The notes below the pieces were generated by a model. It worked only from the letters and a program-made list of their open reading frames with translations, was not told the DNA's origin and did not search any database. From Bacillaceae bacterium (GTDB lineage Bacteria; Bacillota; Bacilli; Bacillales; Alkalibacillaceae): a stretch of 64,000 bases of DNA. A program made the translations under genes and the position numbers. Of the stretch, positions 52,626 through 61,823 are shown piece by piece. Numbering within the stretch: the first letter of the stretch is position 1; the number at the start of each line of letters is the position of its first letter. Location of the stretch: assembly GCA_017656265.1 (NCBI GenBank), contig JACDOD010000002.1:124001-188000 (forward strand), in the 5' to 3' direction.

Positions 52626-52738
52626 AATAGCACAGCCTTTCAAATAGAGATTGCTAAAATTATACACCTTTTAAACAAATTTTAAAACCGCAAATTTTGC
52701 ATTTTCATCCAGGCTTGATTTAAAGCGGTATTAAAGTG

Positions 52739-53311
52739 TCATGATAAGATCTGTTTAGCAATGTTAATCAGCGCTTCTTTAAGCTTGTGTTCAGATAGGG
52801 TATCATCAATCAATGTAATACTATAAAAAATACCGTCTGCAGAAAATTTTAGATTGGAGTCCCCGGCAGTAAATGTACCTGTTGTCCGATTGGTGATGTC
52901 TGCTTCCTCAGTTTTTTTGTTTTCTCCATGAATATCTGGTTCAAGATTGCTGGCGCTTATAAAAAGAGATTTCCCTGATTGAGAATCTTTAGATACAGCC
53001 AGAAGTTCAATGCCTACTTTTTTCCCGTCTTTTTCCCAATCATAAATATTCATCACTTTAAAGGGGGCAGCTTCAAAAGGAAGGTCTTCTGGCAATGTGA
53101 CTGAAAAAGGAATTGCCTCAAGAGCTGTTTCGAGAGAAGAAGTTTTGTACGTATCGAAAGGAAAGCTTAAATCTTCATTTTCTACTTTTATTAGCTTTGA
53201 TGTGTCGAGAGCCGTATTGGTTTTGTTTGGAGGTGTGTCATCGCTCTGGCAGGCAATGGTTACAGCACCGATTAACATGATTATTATAGCTGTCCGAAAA
53301 CTTTTTTTCAT
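52739..53311 (-). CDS. Predicted lipoprotein, DUF4367-like
   Basis: 190 residues. Lipoprotein signal with lipobox VTIAC (cysteine near residue 21). The C-terminal region (FSVTLPEDLPFEA..., SADGIFYSITLIDDTLSEHK) resembles the DUF4367/anti-sigma C-terminal type of Bacillus lipoproteins, which are extracytoplasmic. Function unknown. ATG 53311 follows GAGGTG. Confidence 0.7.
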   Translation of the reverse strand: MKKSFRTAIIIMLIGAVTIACQSDDTPPNKTNTALDTSKLIKVENEDLSFPFDTYKTSSLETALEAIPFSVTLPEDLPFEAAPFKVMNIYDWEKDGKKVGIELLAVSKDSQSGKSLFISASNLEPDIHGENKKTEEADITNRTTGTFTAGDSNLKFSADGIFYSITLIDDTLSEHKLKEALINIAKQILS

Positions 53312-53314
53312 CAA

Positions 53315-53601
53315 GGCACCTCATATCACTAAATATTTGCTGTCTGCTGGAATTAGCAGTTAATTTTTTGATTCTGTATGATCGGTAAAGGAAAATATCC
53401 AGATAACATTCTTTTTCTATCGCTTTATTTTATAGGATTCACTATATATGTGTATTTAGGTGAGTTAATTTATATTTTGAAAACGGAGATTTTTTAAATT
53501 GGTTTTAGAAATTTTATTAGTCTAGTATAGCGGATCTTTTTATATATGTAAAATGTTACCATAATCTTGCGGATTGGTTTGTTTGGAAGGACAATGAGGG
53601 G
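53315..53601. other. AT-rich intergenic region
   Basis: Between the leftward lipoprotein gene and the MarR promoter. Only short A/T-rich stretches; no ORF or strong hairpin seen. Confidence 0.4.
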
Positions 53602-53637
53602 TTGATTGTTAGTATGCTAAATGTTATCATACTAACA
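53602..53637 (+). promoter_or_regulatory. MarR promoter overlapped by its operator; leaderless start
   Basis: TTGATT, a 17-bp spacer and TATCAT form a sigma-A-like promoter whose predicted +1 falls at the A of the MarR ATG (53637). A perfect inverted repeat TGTTAGTATG / CATACTAACA (607-616 and 628-637) covers the spacer, -10 and start. No ribosome binding site precedes the ATG, consistent with a leaderless mRNA. The MarR protein is the likely binder. Confidence 0.6.
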
Positions 53638-54059
53638 TGATGAAAAATTCAGTAACCATTAATTGTTTGGCTTATCAAATCAGTTTAGCTAGAAAAAAGG
53701 TCCAAAAGTTTTATGAAAAGCATCTAGAGGAATTAGGTCTGAATACTTCATATGTTTATGTCATGGAAGTGATAAAAGACTATGGGCCCTGCAGCTTAAC
53801 AAGCATTGCAGAACATTTGCAGCTCGAACGCGCTACAGTCAGCAACCTGCTTGGAAGAATGGAAAGAGACGGCTTTATTCATCGCATGCCCGGCAAGGAA
53901 AGGAGGTCAATGGAAGTTCACTTAAGTGAACAAGGCAGGAAGGTTCTGGACAGAGCGTTGAATGAGTTGAGTGAATGTGACCGGATACTGGATGATGCAC
54001 TCGGAGGAAAACTTGATGATTTAAAGGGAGAAATTGAGAAACTAAATGAAACTATTTGA
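53637..54059 (+). CDS. MarR-family transcriptional regulator
   Basis: 140 residues: N-terminal dimerisation helices, winged helix (CSLTSIAEHLQLERATVSNLLGRMERDGF) with the wing MPGKERRSMEVHLSEQGR. A palindrome overlaps its promoter, so autorepression is likely. Cotranscribed with the YciI-like gene just downstream. There is a second ATG immediately after the first, also without a ribosome binding site. Confidence 0.85.
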   Translation: MMKNSVTINCLAYQISLARKKVQKFYEKHLEELGLNTSYVYVMEVIKDYGPCSLTSIAEHLQLERATVSNLLGRMERDGFIHRMPGKERRSMEVHLSEQGRKVLDRALNELSECDRILDDALGGKLDDLKGEIEKLNETI

Positions 54060-54076
54060 TGTCTGGGGGTTGTTGG

Positions 54077-54400
54077 ATGAAAAAGTTTATCGTCCGCTTA
54101 TCAGATAAACAGCGGGAGTTAATGTCCGAAGAATTAATGAAGAAGCATGCATCGTACTTAAAAGAGTTAAAGGAGAAGGGAGTGCTGCCCTTTTGTGGTC
54201 CATGTAAGGATGGGACAGCATTAATGATTATTGATGCACCTACATATGAACAGGCTAAACAATATGTGGAGAATGATCCTTTCTCACAGGTTGACTATTA
54301 CCGGAAACGGGAAGTTGTAGAAATTGAAGAGGCAACGATTGAAAATGGTTTTCTGGCTGACGATGTATATCGGAGTCTGAGAAATCTGGTCCAGCAATAA
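54077..54400 (+). CDS. YciI family protein
   Basis: About 107 residues. Ferredoxin-like fold signature: FIVRLSDKQRELMSEELMKKHASYL, CGPCKDGTALMIIDAPTYEQAKQYVENDPF. The H in KKHASYL and the D in ENDPF are the conserved pair of the YciI/YCII domain. Function in this context unknown. ATG 54077 lies behind GGGGGTTG; the ORF-track start overlaps the MarR gene. Confidence 0.8.
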   Translation: MKKFIVRLSDKQRELMSEELMKKHASYLKELKEKGVLPFCGPCKDGTALMIIDAPTYEQAKQYVENDPFSQVDYYRKREVVEIEEATIENGFLADDVYRSLRNLVQQ

Positions 54401-54519
54401 AAACAGGAAGCTTGAAAGAGGCTTCTATGTGGGTTTTCATCAGTCTTCCTAAAATATGTGATTCAATAAAAAATGTAAAGTTTGGCATTGTAAGTTAACG
54501 GAATAATCCACAATACTCG

Positions 54520-54558
54520 ACACTCATCGACAGGTGCCTGGCACCTGTCGATGAGTGT
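54520..54558. repeat. Perfect palindromic repeat (ACAGGTGCC type)
   Basis: 19-bp perfect arms around a single base; the core is GACAGGTGCC-T-GGCACCTGTC. This belongs to a group of dispersed palindromes containing AGGTGCC/GGCACCT that I recall from many Bacillaceae genomes. The T run after it could also let it end the YciI transcript. Confidence 0.7.
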
Positions 54559-54612
54559 TTTTGTGTATCATGTTGCATGCCCCCTTGATTTATCAACGGT
54601 TCATATAAAGAT

Positions 54613-54640
54613 TTTTCGACAAGTGACAGGCACCTTTATA
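54613..54640. repeat. Partial copy of the GACAGGCACC repeat overlapping the dsdA stop
   Basis: TTTTTCGACAAGTGACAGGCACC followed by TTTATA. It carries the ACAGGCACC core of the family also seen 55 bp upstream, but in a variant with ACAAGTG. The dsdA stop codon lies within it, so the element may supply the gene end or terminator. Confidence 0.45.
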
Positions 54641-55964
54641 CAAGTGAGAGGTAGTGTTTGCGGTATTCGTGGGGGACGAGGGATCCGCCTGTTGCCCAGA
54701 CGATGTGGGTGGCACTGTTCATTTTATTTGCTAAACCATTGGCATCGATATAGTTTGTGTTCTGCAGTCTCACTGGTCCTGGAAAACCAGCGGTAGCGGA
54801 TGGTTCGACGAAAATACCCTCTTCATCCTGCAGCATACTAAGCATCGGCAGCAGTTCATGGTCTTCTATGGTATACACCCCGCTTGCCAGCTTTTGAAGA
54901 AAGCTTGAAGCAAAAGCGGACGGTCTGCCTACAGCTAACCCGTCAGCTTCGGTTCGATTATCAAGGCCGAAATCTTGCACGCTTACTCTAGCGCCAAGTC
55001 CTGTTAACATGCCTAAAAGCACAGCTGGTGAATGGGTCGGCTCCACAAGAAAACAGTGGACATCATCTCCAAACAGCTGCTTGAGGCCAAAGGTTATTCC
55101 ACCGGGTGATCCACCGACCCCGCATGGCAAATAAACAAACAGCGGATGATCTTCATCCACATGAATCTGGTTCTCTTTCAACTGCTCTTTCAGCCGCAGT
55201 GCCGCTACACTATATCCTAAAAATAAGTATTTCGATTTTTCATCATCTACAAAATAACCCTTTGGATCAGCCTGGGTTTTTCTCCGACCCTCATCAATTG
55301 CTTCACTAAAGTCACCGTCAAATTCGTGAACGGCTGCCCCTCTTTTCCGGAGCAATTCCTTTTTCCACTCTTTTGCATCCCTGGACATATATACATTCAC
55401 ATTAAATCCAAGAACAGCTGCCATGGTTCCAATACTGAGTCCAAGGTTTCCGGTCGATCCTACCCCAATGGTGAACTGGGAGAAAAATTCCTTCATCTCT
55501 GGTTCGGAAAATTTTTCATAGTTGTCATTACGGGAAATAAGCCCGGCATCCAGCGCCAGCTGTTCCGCATAGTGAAGCACCTCAAAAAAGCCGCCTCTGG
55601 CCTTAATGGATCCAGTAATAGGCAGGGCATTATCCTGTTTGACAAACAATCGCCCATTAATCGTGGCACGGCGCTCTTTCCCAAGCCTTTTTTTCATGTT
55701 CGGAATTTCTGTCAATGGGGACTCTATGACTCCATTTGTTTTTTTTGTTTCTGGAAAAGCCTTCTTAAAAAAAGGATGAAACCGTTCGAACAGCTTCTCC
55801 GCAGCCAGGATATCATCCAGTGAGAGGGGGAGAGATGGGATATCCTTCATTTTGAGTCTCCTATGATTCACCCAGAATACTGGCTTTAAATCCATGATGT
55901 CCTTCAGCAGAGGGAATTCATTTTGCCACTCCTCAACCGTTTTGCCGTGAATCTTTTTTGTCAT
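54636..55964 (-). CDS. dsdA: D-serine dehydratase
   Basis: 442 residues, the normal length for DsdA. PLP lysine K121 in ITGSIKARGGFFEVL, glycine-rich phosphate site GVGSTGNLGLSIG, and YLPCGVGGSPGG later. It deaminates D-serine to pyruvate and ammonia in the cytoplasm. The final residues run into a dispersed repeat. Followed upstream on the same strand by the C45 hydrolase gene (25-bp gap). Confidence 0.9.
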   Translation of the reverse strand: MTKKIHGKTVEEWQNEFPLLKDIMDLKPVFWVNHRRLKMKDIPSLPLSLDDILAAEKLFERFHPFFKKAFPETKKTNGVIESPLTEIPNMKKRLGKERRATINGRLFVKQDNALPITGSIKARGGFFEVLHYAEQLALDAGLISRNDNYEKFSEPEMKEFFSQFTIGVGSTGNLGLSIGTMAAVLGFNVNVYMSRDAKEWKKELLRKRGAAVHEFDGDFSEAIDEGRRKTQADPKGYFVDDEKSKYLFLGYSVAALRLKEQLKENQIHVDEDHPLFVYLPCGVGGSPGGITFGLKQLFGDDVHCFLVEPTHSPAVLLGMLTGLGARVSVQDFGLDNRTEADGLAVGRPSAFASSFLQKLASGVYTIEDHELLPMLSMLQDEEGIFVEPSATAGFPGPVRLQNTNYIDANGLANKMNSATHIVWATGGSLVPHEYRKHYLSLV

Positions 55965-55989
55965 AAACCTTCACCACTCTTCAAAAAAT

Positions 55990-57042
55990 TTAATATGCCT
56001 TCTCATCCATATGGGCAAACGGGATGTCCGTATCTACACTTCCGTAAAAACGCTCAATGGAAAGCTCTTTTCCGCCAATCCATTCCTCAAAGTCTATCTC
56101 ATGGGGTTCCGCATCACCGCCAAGAGCAAACCATGCCTTGAGGGTCCCTGGAAAATAGGCAGAAGTATGAATGGTCCCTGCCCAGTTTCGGTATTGTTTC
56201 GAAAAGATGCCCCTGTCTGTATCGTTCAGAAGGTGGAAAGCATCCTTAGCACTCAAAATATAAGGCTGGCTGCGCTTCAGGACCTCCATTCGCTTATAGG
56301 AATCATCCAGGTGGTGGCGGTTTTCCTCTGTCATGATTTCAAAATGATTGGTGCACAGATCCGCCGTCCGCACTTCTGTTCCCCGGGGAGCTGCTTCTAC
56401 CACATAGGATGCCCCGGTCCGGTCAAAAATAATATAACTGAAGGAATGGCGATGAGGAATCTCTCGCAGCCGTTCAATCGCTTCTTCGCAATTTCGGCTC
56501 GATTCCAGCACAAGCCGGGCAATCATACAGCAAATAAATCCGTCTGCCGGTTTTTTGCGGTGCGTAAAATTATAGCCGATCACAAGCCCCGTCTCATTCA
56601 TTCCGTCCATTCTTCCGGTAATCCGCTGGCTTGGCCCTACAGTAGCCATTCCCTGACTGTCGGGCTGATACAGCACATACCTTCCCTCATAGGTTTTTGG
56701 CATATAATCATAATTCCGGACAAAATAATCGTCCCCGATCATAATGGAGCAGCCCGAACGGACATAATCGAGCCGATATCCGCCGAATTCCTGAAGCACC
56801 TCTTCCATTGGCCATTTCAGACTGTCCTGAAGGCCGATAAGCTCCTCCCAGACACCTTCGGAAAAAGCGGTGATCCAGTGTTTAGCTTCTTGAACATCTA
56901 TGGAAAACCTCGGTTTTCGGATTCGTTTTTGCTTCTTACGATTATGTATAATCAAAGAATCCCTCAATCGTTCTCCCTGGTATAATCCGAACTCATAATA
57001 ACTTCCCCGAAATGTAATGACATCACTGTAAATTTGTTTCAT
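55990..57042 (-). CDS. C45-family N-terminal-nucleophile hydrolase / acyltransferase-like
   Basis: About 350 residues. The fold is the Ntn-hydrolase of the peptidase C45/choloylglycine hydrolase group: GIxYxxG-type start (ITFRGSYYEFGLYQGERL), the candidate nucleophile C in RSGCSIMIGDDYFVRNYD, and MDGMNETGLVIGYN. In true C45 enzymes the nucleophile becomes N-terminal after self-cleavage; whether that happens here is unclear. It should hydrolyse an amide of unknown identity. ATG 57042 is inferred from AAAGGA upstream. Probably cotranscribed with dsdA. Confidence 0.75.
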   Translation of the reverse strand: MKQIYSDVITFRGSYYEFGLYQGERLRDSLIIHNRKKQKRIRKPRFSIDVQEAKHWITAFSEGVWEELIGLQDSLKWPMEEVLQEFGGYRLDYVRSGCSIMIGDDYFVRNYDYMPKTYEGRYVLYQPDSQGMATVGPSQRITGRMDGMNETGLVIGYNFTHRKKPADGFICCMIARLVLESSRNCEEAIERLREIPHRHSFSYIIFDRTGASYVVEAAPRGTEVRTADLCTNHFEIMTEENRHHLDDSYKRMEVLKRSQPYILSAKDAFHLLNDTDRGIFSKQYRNWAGTIHTSAYFPGTLKAWFALGGDAEPHEIDFEEWIGGKELSIERFYGSVDTDIPFAHMDEKAY

Positions 57043-57179
57043 GATCAACCGGTCCTTTGTTGTTTTTTCTTTCAGTATACGGAAAAATGGGGGAAAGTTA
57101 AAACGGAGGAGCCCTTTACAAATCAAAAAAACATATGTAAGATATCTATATACATCTAAAAACTAGGTAGGTGTTCGTC

Positions 57180-57521
57180 ATGTTTAACCGGGAACTGGTG
57201 AAAGGAAGTACATCCTTATTAATTCTGCAGCTTCTGAATGAGCGGGATATGTACGGCTATGAACTCGTAAAGGAAATGGACCGCCGCAGTGACCACCATT
57301 TTCAGATGAAGGAAGGCACCCTTTACCCTGCATTGCATAAATTAGAGAAGCAGGCCTATGTGGAGCATTACTGGAAGGAGCAGGAGAAGGGCCCTGCCCG
57401 CAAGTATTACCGGATTACCGAAGCGGGCAAAGAAGTGCTTCAGGAAAAAACCAAAGAGTGGCAAAAATATGTGCAGGTGATGAACCAGGTGATCGGGGGA
57501 TCGGGAAATGATTCGGTCTAA
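57180..57521 (+). CDS. PadR-family transcriptional regulator
   Basis: 113 residues with the PadR winged helix ([54 protein letters not shown]) and a short C-terminal dimer helix. Such regulators usually control a neighbouring transmembrane operon. ATG 57180 follows AGGTAGGTG. The next gene overlaps it by 14 bp. Confidence 0.9.
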   Translation: MFNRELVKGSTSLLILQLLNERDMYGYELVKEMDRRSDHHFQMKEGTLYPALHKLEKQAYVEHYWKEQEKGPARKYYRITEAGKEVLQEKTKEWQKYVQVMNQVIGGSGNDSV

Positions 57522-58149
57522 AGAAGCGTTTCTGCGAAAACTGGAGAAGGAACTGTCATTTCACCCTGATCGCCGGGAGATTGTCGCGGAATACCAAACC
57601 CATCTGGAAGAGATGATCCATGAACTGACACACGAAATGGAAGATGAGCAACGGGTGATGACGTCTGTGGTGGAACGCCTGGGAAGTCCCGAAGAGATTG
57701 CATCCATGTGGAAAGAAGAGGCAAAGGTCCACCCGGAAAAAACAAGCTGGATGTTTGTGGTCATCAATATCACACTGTTTCTGGGCGGGGGACTGTTAAC
57801 CTTTATTTACCACGCCTTTGAATGGACCTGGGCAGATGCCCTGTGGCTATATTTAACCGATATTCCTTTTATCATTATTCTGCTTTACATAGGGTTCTGG
57901 GTGTTTCTGGGCTATGAAATGGGCAAAGAGTTTGGCTATCAGGGAAGGCATTTACTGAAAAAAACCTTTACCCTGGCACTGATTCCCAATCTGGTTCTGA
58001 TGGTTTTGACCGTTTTTCGGATGATTCCTTATCACTGGTTTAGTCCGTTATTAAATACACCCTTTATTGTAACGTGTATCGTGTTAACCGCTTTGTTGTA
58101 CCCCATTTGCTGGATGGCGTACTACTGGGGCAGAAGGGCTTCAGTCTGA
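57508..58149 (+). CDS. HAAS-domain membrane protein (DUF1700-like)
   Basis: 213 residues. The N-terminal HAAS helical domain ([34 protein letters not shown], then [10 protein letters not shown]) is followed by four membrane segments. Proteins of this type pair with PadR regulators and are thought to transmit cell-envelope signals. Overlap with padR indicates translational coupling. Confidence 0.8.
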   Translation: MIRSKEAFLRKLEKELSFHPDRREIVAEYQTHLEEMIHELTHEMEDEQRVMTSVVERLGSPEEIASMWKEEAKVHPEKTSWMFVVINITLFLGGGLLTFIYHAFEWTWADALWLYLTDIPFIIILLYIGFWVFLGYEMGKEFGYQGRHLLKKTFTLALIPNLVLMVLTVFRMIPYHWFSPLLNTPFIVTCIVLTALLYPICWMAYYWGRRASV

Positions 58150-58229
58150 CCCCATATTTTTTTATGCATATACCTAGAATATCTATATAATTAGAAAATC
58201 AATGTATCATTCAAAAGGAGGATGCCTCA

Positions 58230-59678
58230 ATGTCAAAACGTGATTGGATGACATTAGGAATGGCTTTTATTTTAGGAATAGGTGCGGAAATTTCCTTTTT
58301 CCATGGGGAAATCGGTCTTTCTTTCCCTGTGTTTATAACGCTGTTTTATGTAGGATTCTTCTGGATTTTCCGGAAGCATCATTTCACAAACTTAAAATTG
58401 GGTCTGCTTTTTACCGCAAGCATCTGGCTATTATCAGTCACTTACCTGTTTTATTCAAACCCTTTCTTCTATGTCTTTAATCTGCTCGTCATTCCCGGGC
58501 TTATGTTCCTGCAGCTGATCATCATCACCAGTCCAGCATCCTGGCCCTGGGATCGGCTGCCCTATTTGCAGGCAGCTTTTTCACGAATAGGCGAATCGGC
58601 CAAAAGCATCATTCACCTGTTTTCTTCTCTTGTTGACCTGGCGCTGAAGGGGTTGGATCAGGGAAAACGGAACATTTTAAAAAAGATATTGCTGGGGTTA
58701 TTGATCGCCTCTCCAATTGTGGTTGTCGTCCTATTTTTGCTCATGATGGCAGATCCAGAGTTCAGCCGTCTTGTGATCAAGCTTCCAGAATGGTTTTTCT
58801 CCTTTGTAAGACTCGAAATGATAATCCGAATGGTGATTGTCATGATATTTTCCCTTGGGTTCTACGGAGGTTTCCGGGCTCTCCATAAAAAATGGGAACC
58901 AAATCCTGGTCCTGGCAGCAAGGGAATCCTGCATCTCGATGGCATTATGATCATAACGGTACTGGTGCTGCTTAACATTATTTATGGATTGTTTGTTCTG
59001 GTTCAGTTTCAGTATTTTTTCAGCGGTCAACTGTACGGGGATTTCACCTATGCCGAGTACGCCAGGAGAGGTTTTTTTGAACTGGTGATGGTCACTCTGA
59101 TTAACTGGTCCGTGTTAGTGGCGGTTTTGAATTTTGGCCGAAAAATGGCCCCGAGGCTGAAGCGGGCCATACAGGTGATGCTTACCCTTATGATTGCTTT
59201 CAGCGGAGTTATGCTGACCTCCGCCTATATGCGCCTGCTTATGTATGAAGCGGCCTATGGATACACCCTGGATCGGGTTCTCGCCCATGCTTTCATGATT
59301 TTCCTTGGGGCAATTTTTCTGTATACCTTGATCAGAGTGTGGATTGAGCACCTGTCATTGATGCGGTTTTACATGATCTTTTCCATTCTGTTTTATACCG
59401 CTTTAAATGTGGTGAATGTGAATGGTCTGATTGTAGAAAAAAATCTCGAAAGGTATGAACAAACCGGAAAAATAGATGTCTCTTATTTATACCAGCTGTC
59501 CTATTCGGGGCTCATGGGATTGATGGACCTGTATGAAATGAATCCACAAATGACCGGTTTGGAAAACATCCTTGCCGATCGGAAAAAAATGATGATTCAT
59601 GATTCGAGGTCATGGCAGTCTTTCAACCTGGAGCGGAAGAAAGCCTACGAAAGACTGATGGAGATGGAACTGGAATGA
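58230..59678 (+). CDS. DUF4153-like polytopic membrane protein
   Basis: 482 residues with about 12 membrane segments, behind AAAAGGAGG. The sequence FFELVMVTLINWSVLVAVLNF and the late YLYQLSYSGLMGLMDLYEMN resemble the DUF4153/DUF4173 family of membrane proteins. Function unknown. Part of the PadR/HAAS unit (80-bp gap), so likely under the PadR regulator. Confidence 0.75.
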   Translation: MSKRDWMTLGMAFILGIGAEISFFHGEIGLSFPVFITLFYVGFFWIFRKHHFTNLKLGLLFTASIWLLSVTYLFYSNPFFYVFNLLVIPGLMFLQLIIITSPASWPWDRLPYLQAAFSRIGESAKSIIHLFSSLVDLALKGLDQGKRNILKKILLGLLIASPIVVVVLFLLMMADPEFSRLVIKLPEWFFSFVRLEMIIRMVIVMIFSLGFYGGFRALHKKWEPNPGPGSKGILHLDGIMIITVLVLLNIIYGLFVLVQFQYFFSGQLYGDFTYAEYARRGFFELVMVTLINWSVLVAVLNFGRKMAPRLKRAIQVMLTLMIAFSGVMLTSAYMRLLMYEAAYGYTLDRVLAHAFMIFLGAIFLYTLIRVWIEHLSLMRFYMIFSILFYTALNVVNVNGLIVEKNLERYEQTGKIDVSYLYQLSYSGLMGLMDLYEMNPQMTGLENILADRKKMMIHDSRSWQSFNLERKKAYERLMEMELE

Positions 59679-59790
59679 TTTTGAGTATGAATTAGGGCTC
59701 TGGATTTTTATGGTAAAATAGAGCGCGAGGGGAAAACAAATCTAGGATGCTTTGAGCTACAATAAATATTAAGAAAGGAGTGCACAAAAT

Positions 59791-60132
59791 ATGTTCGAAA
59801 GGATAGATACGATATGTTTGACAGTAAGTAACGTAGAACAATCGAGTATCTGGTATCAAGAATTGGGTTTTAAAGTAGCCTTTAAAGGTAAAGGTTATCG
59901 AGTCCTCGCGATTGGAAATAGTAGAGTTCCATTGACCATTGAAGAAGGAAGAAATTCTTCAAAAGAGAATTCAACTTACCCAATCTTGTTCACTAAGGAT
60001 ATAAAAACCACCAATAGGATGCTAAAAGAAAAAGGTGTAGAAGTGACTAAATTACAAAATGATGGTGATAACACATATTTTGATTTTTATGACTTAGATC
60101 ATAATAAATTGCAGGTTTGCTTCTGGGAGTAA
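59791..60132 (+). CDS. VOC-family (glyoxalase/bleomycin-resistance fold) protein
   Basis: 113 residues, single VOC domain of two beta-alpha-beta-beta-beta units (TICLTVSNVEQSSIWYQELGFKV, TYFDFYDLDHNKLQVCFWE). The C-terminal D-x-D-x-N-x-L-x-V pattern is the usual VOC end. Metal ligand pairs are not complete, so it may be a binding protein rather than an enzyme. An extended -10 (TGGTAAAAT) lies about 75 bp upstream. Confidence 0.8.
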   Translation: MFERIDTICLTVSNVEQSSIWYQELGFKVAFKGKGYRVLAIGNSRVPLTIEEGRNSSKENSTYPILFTKDIKTTNRMLKEKGVEVTKLQNDGDNTYFDFYDLDHNKLQVCFWE

Positions 60133-60163
60133 GTATTTGATTCTTAGATAATGGGGGATGAAT

Positions 60164-60610
60164 ATGAGGTATGTTGCAAAGTCTCTGTTGATGGCTTCAA
60201 TCATTGTGCTTTTAGCAGGCTGCGGAACTAATAACACCTCGGTTGCCAACGAGGGGAATGAGGAAAAAACAGAAAAAATAGAAGCCTATATAGCTAAAAC
60301 GGTCTCATACGAAGTAGGTGACTATAAATTAGTAAATTCACAAATCATTCTGTCAGGCTCTGGAGAAAATATAAAGGTTGAAGCGAGAATAATTGAAGAT
60401 TTTTTTAATGAAGAGGGAGATCATATCAAAACACGGTTGCTTCACTCAACAACTCAAAACGGTGATGAAGAGGTCTTTATTGATGAGCCGATGACAATTT
60501 TACTTAAAAATGAACCGCCGGAAAATGGAGTTATGTCAGAAGAGCTAAGCACTCAGGAAAAGGCAGAAATCAAAAACCATATTTTGAAGGTTTTTGAAGA
60601 TAAATTTTAG
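60164..60610 (+). CDS. Predicted lipoprotein of unknown function
   Basis: 148 residues. Lipobox LLAGC near residue 19 gives a lipoprotein. The mature part is acidic and beta-rich (YEVGDYKLVNSQIILSGSGE). No family recognised. ATG 60164 sits 6 nt after GGGGG; the ORF-track ATG directly abuts the site. It lies 31 bp after the VOC gene and may share its transcript. Confidence 0.7.
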   Translation: MRYVAKSLLMASIIVLLAGCGTNNTSVANEGNEEKTEKIEAYIAKTVSYEVGDYKLVNSQIILSGSGENIKVEARIIEDFFNEEGDHIKTRLLHSTTQNGDEEVFIDEPMTILLKNEPPENGVMSEELSTQEKAEIKNHILKVFEDKF

Positions 60611-60732
60611 TCTTTAGTTGTTTTTTAATGTGTACCAATAAAAAAGTTGTTTTAAAAATAATAAAGTCGTTTAATTTTCGTACTACGTCATAAATAAATA
60701 TTAGAATTAAATGATGAAAGGAGAGAATTTTA

Positions 60733-61077
60733 TTGAAAAAATATACTGTAATTAAAGATCACCAATCTAATTATCCTGACCCAATAATCTTGAAAAAAGG
60801 CCAAGAAGTTGTGTATGGAAAAGAAGATACTCAATTCAAGAATTGGATTTTTTGCAGATCCATTGCTACAAATAAAGAAGGCTGGGTCCCTAAGCAAATC
60901 TTAACTCCACCCAATGAATTGGGGATATCAATAATCACTAAAGATTATTCTGCTCATGAGTTAACAGTCCGACGTGGAGAAATATTATTTGGTTTAGAAC
61001 ATTTAAATGATTGGACATACTGTAAAACACAAAACGGTGAATTCGGATGGATTCCTACTTCTTGTATATCTAAATAA
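60733..61077 (+). CDS. Protein with two SH3-like repeats
   Basis: 114 residues, TTG start behind AAAGGAGAG. Two related beta-barrel units: residues about 1-58 (GQEVVYGKEDTQFKNWIFCR, EGWVPKQIL) and 59-114 (RGEILFGLEHLNDWTYCKT, FGWIPTSCI). Each has the W-x-x-C and GW-(V/I)-P pattern of bacterial SH3-like folds. No signal peptide, so cytoplasmic. Partner unknown. Confidence 0.75.
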   Translation: MKKYTVIKDHQSNYPDPIILKKGQEVVYGKEDTQFKNWIFCRSIATNKEGWVPKQILTPPNELGISIITKDYSAHELTVRRGEILFGLEHLNDWTYCKTQNGEFGWIPTSCISK

Positions 61078-61442
61078 TTTTAGAGCTACAAATCATGTGA
61101 AACACCTGATTTTTTTACCGTTTGTTTCGCTATATGAATCTAATGTGACACCTTTCTATTTTTAAACAATTTTATTTTTCATCTGGAACAAAATTTTAAC
61201 GAAGGGATGCGGTTTCTAGGCATCAAATTTAAACAACTTTTTTATTTATTGATATTTAACATAAGGGGAGAGGATAGCTGATAAAAGCACAGGAAGCCCA
61301 CTCAGCGGTTTCTTTATAGTTAACAGGAAAGATTAGTCTGTTCACGAGAGGTTGCGAAAATTTCCTTAAACTTTGGCCATTGAAAAAAGGTTTGATATCA
61401 TCCACGTAAAAAGAGGATTGGACAAAACTGCATAAGGTAATG
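61078..61442. other. Intergenic stretch without recognised features
   Basis: AT-rich, no ORF with a ribosome binding site. Several short runs; nothing supportable as RNA or promoter. Confidence 0.4.
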
Positions 61443-61497
61443 AAATATCCGAACTATATTCGATCATCACATGAATTAGTTCGGATATTTTTTTGCT
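61443..61497. repeat. Hairpin repeat copy B (ATATCCGAACT stem)
   Basis: 14-bp perfect arms AAATATCCGAACTA / TAGTTCGGATATTT with a 20-nt loop and a following T run. The arm sequence is the same as in the copy at 30548, with loops of equal length but different sequence. It lies at the left edge of the GC-richer interspersed repeat. Confidence 0.7.
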
Positions 61498-61650
61498 TCG
61501 TCAAAATGCTTCGCTTTCCGTGGGCACGGCCTCAACTTCCTCGACAACTCATTCTTCGTTGTCTGCGGGATTTTCGGCTCGTGCTGTTCCCGCGACGCAC
61601 AGGACGTGGCCGGTTTTAGTCGACCAGGAGTCTACGCATTTTGACTCTGT
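61498..61650. repeat. GC-rich interspersed repeat
   Basis: A compositionally distinct block (CGCTTTCCGTGGGCACGGCC, TCGGCTCGTGCTGTTCCCGC, CCAGGAGTCTACGCATTTTG). I recall closely similar sequences repeated many times in Halobacillus/Bacillus-type genomes. The ORF-track entry 61493-61786 lies inside it and is not a gene. It may be a non-autonomous mobile element or a structured RNA; the hairpin just before it may form part of the unit. Confidence 0.6.
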
Positions 61651-61823
61651 AAATTTTTTTGTTCGTCTTTTCCATCGTTCATTCCTTTTTTGTACCAACC
61701 TCTTTTTTTGGGTTTTTGCCATGAAAAACTGGATACATACCTATTTACGAATCACTGCAAATGGTTTAAAATACATACTACCCTAATTCGTACTAATTTT
61801 ATAGGAATAGGGGGAAAACATCG

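Noticed and set aside
55326-55823. 165-residue ORF opposite dsdA
   Set aside because: It is the antisense shadow of a well-supported D-serine dehydratase gene; likewise the 324-residue frame opposite the C45 hydrolase.
61493-61786. ORF-track frame of 97 residues
   Set aside because: It lies in the GC-rich interspersed repeat, has no ribosome binding site and unlikely protein composition (S/T/R-rich).
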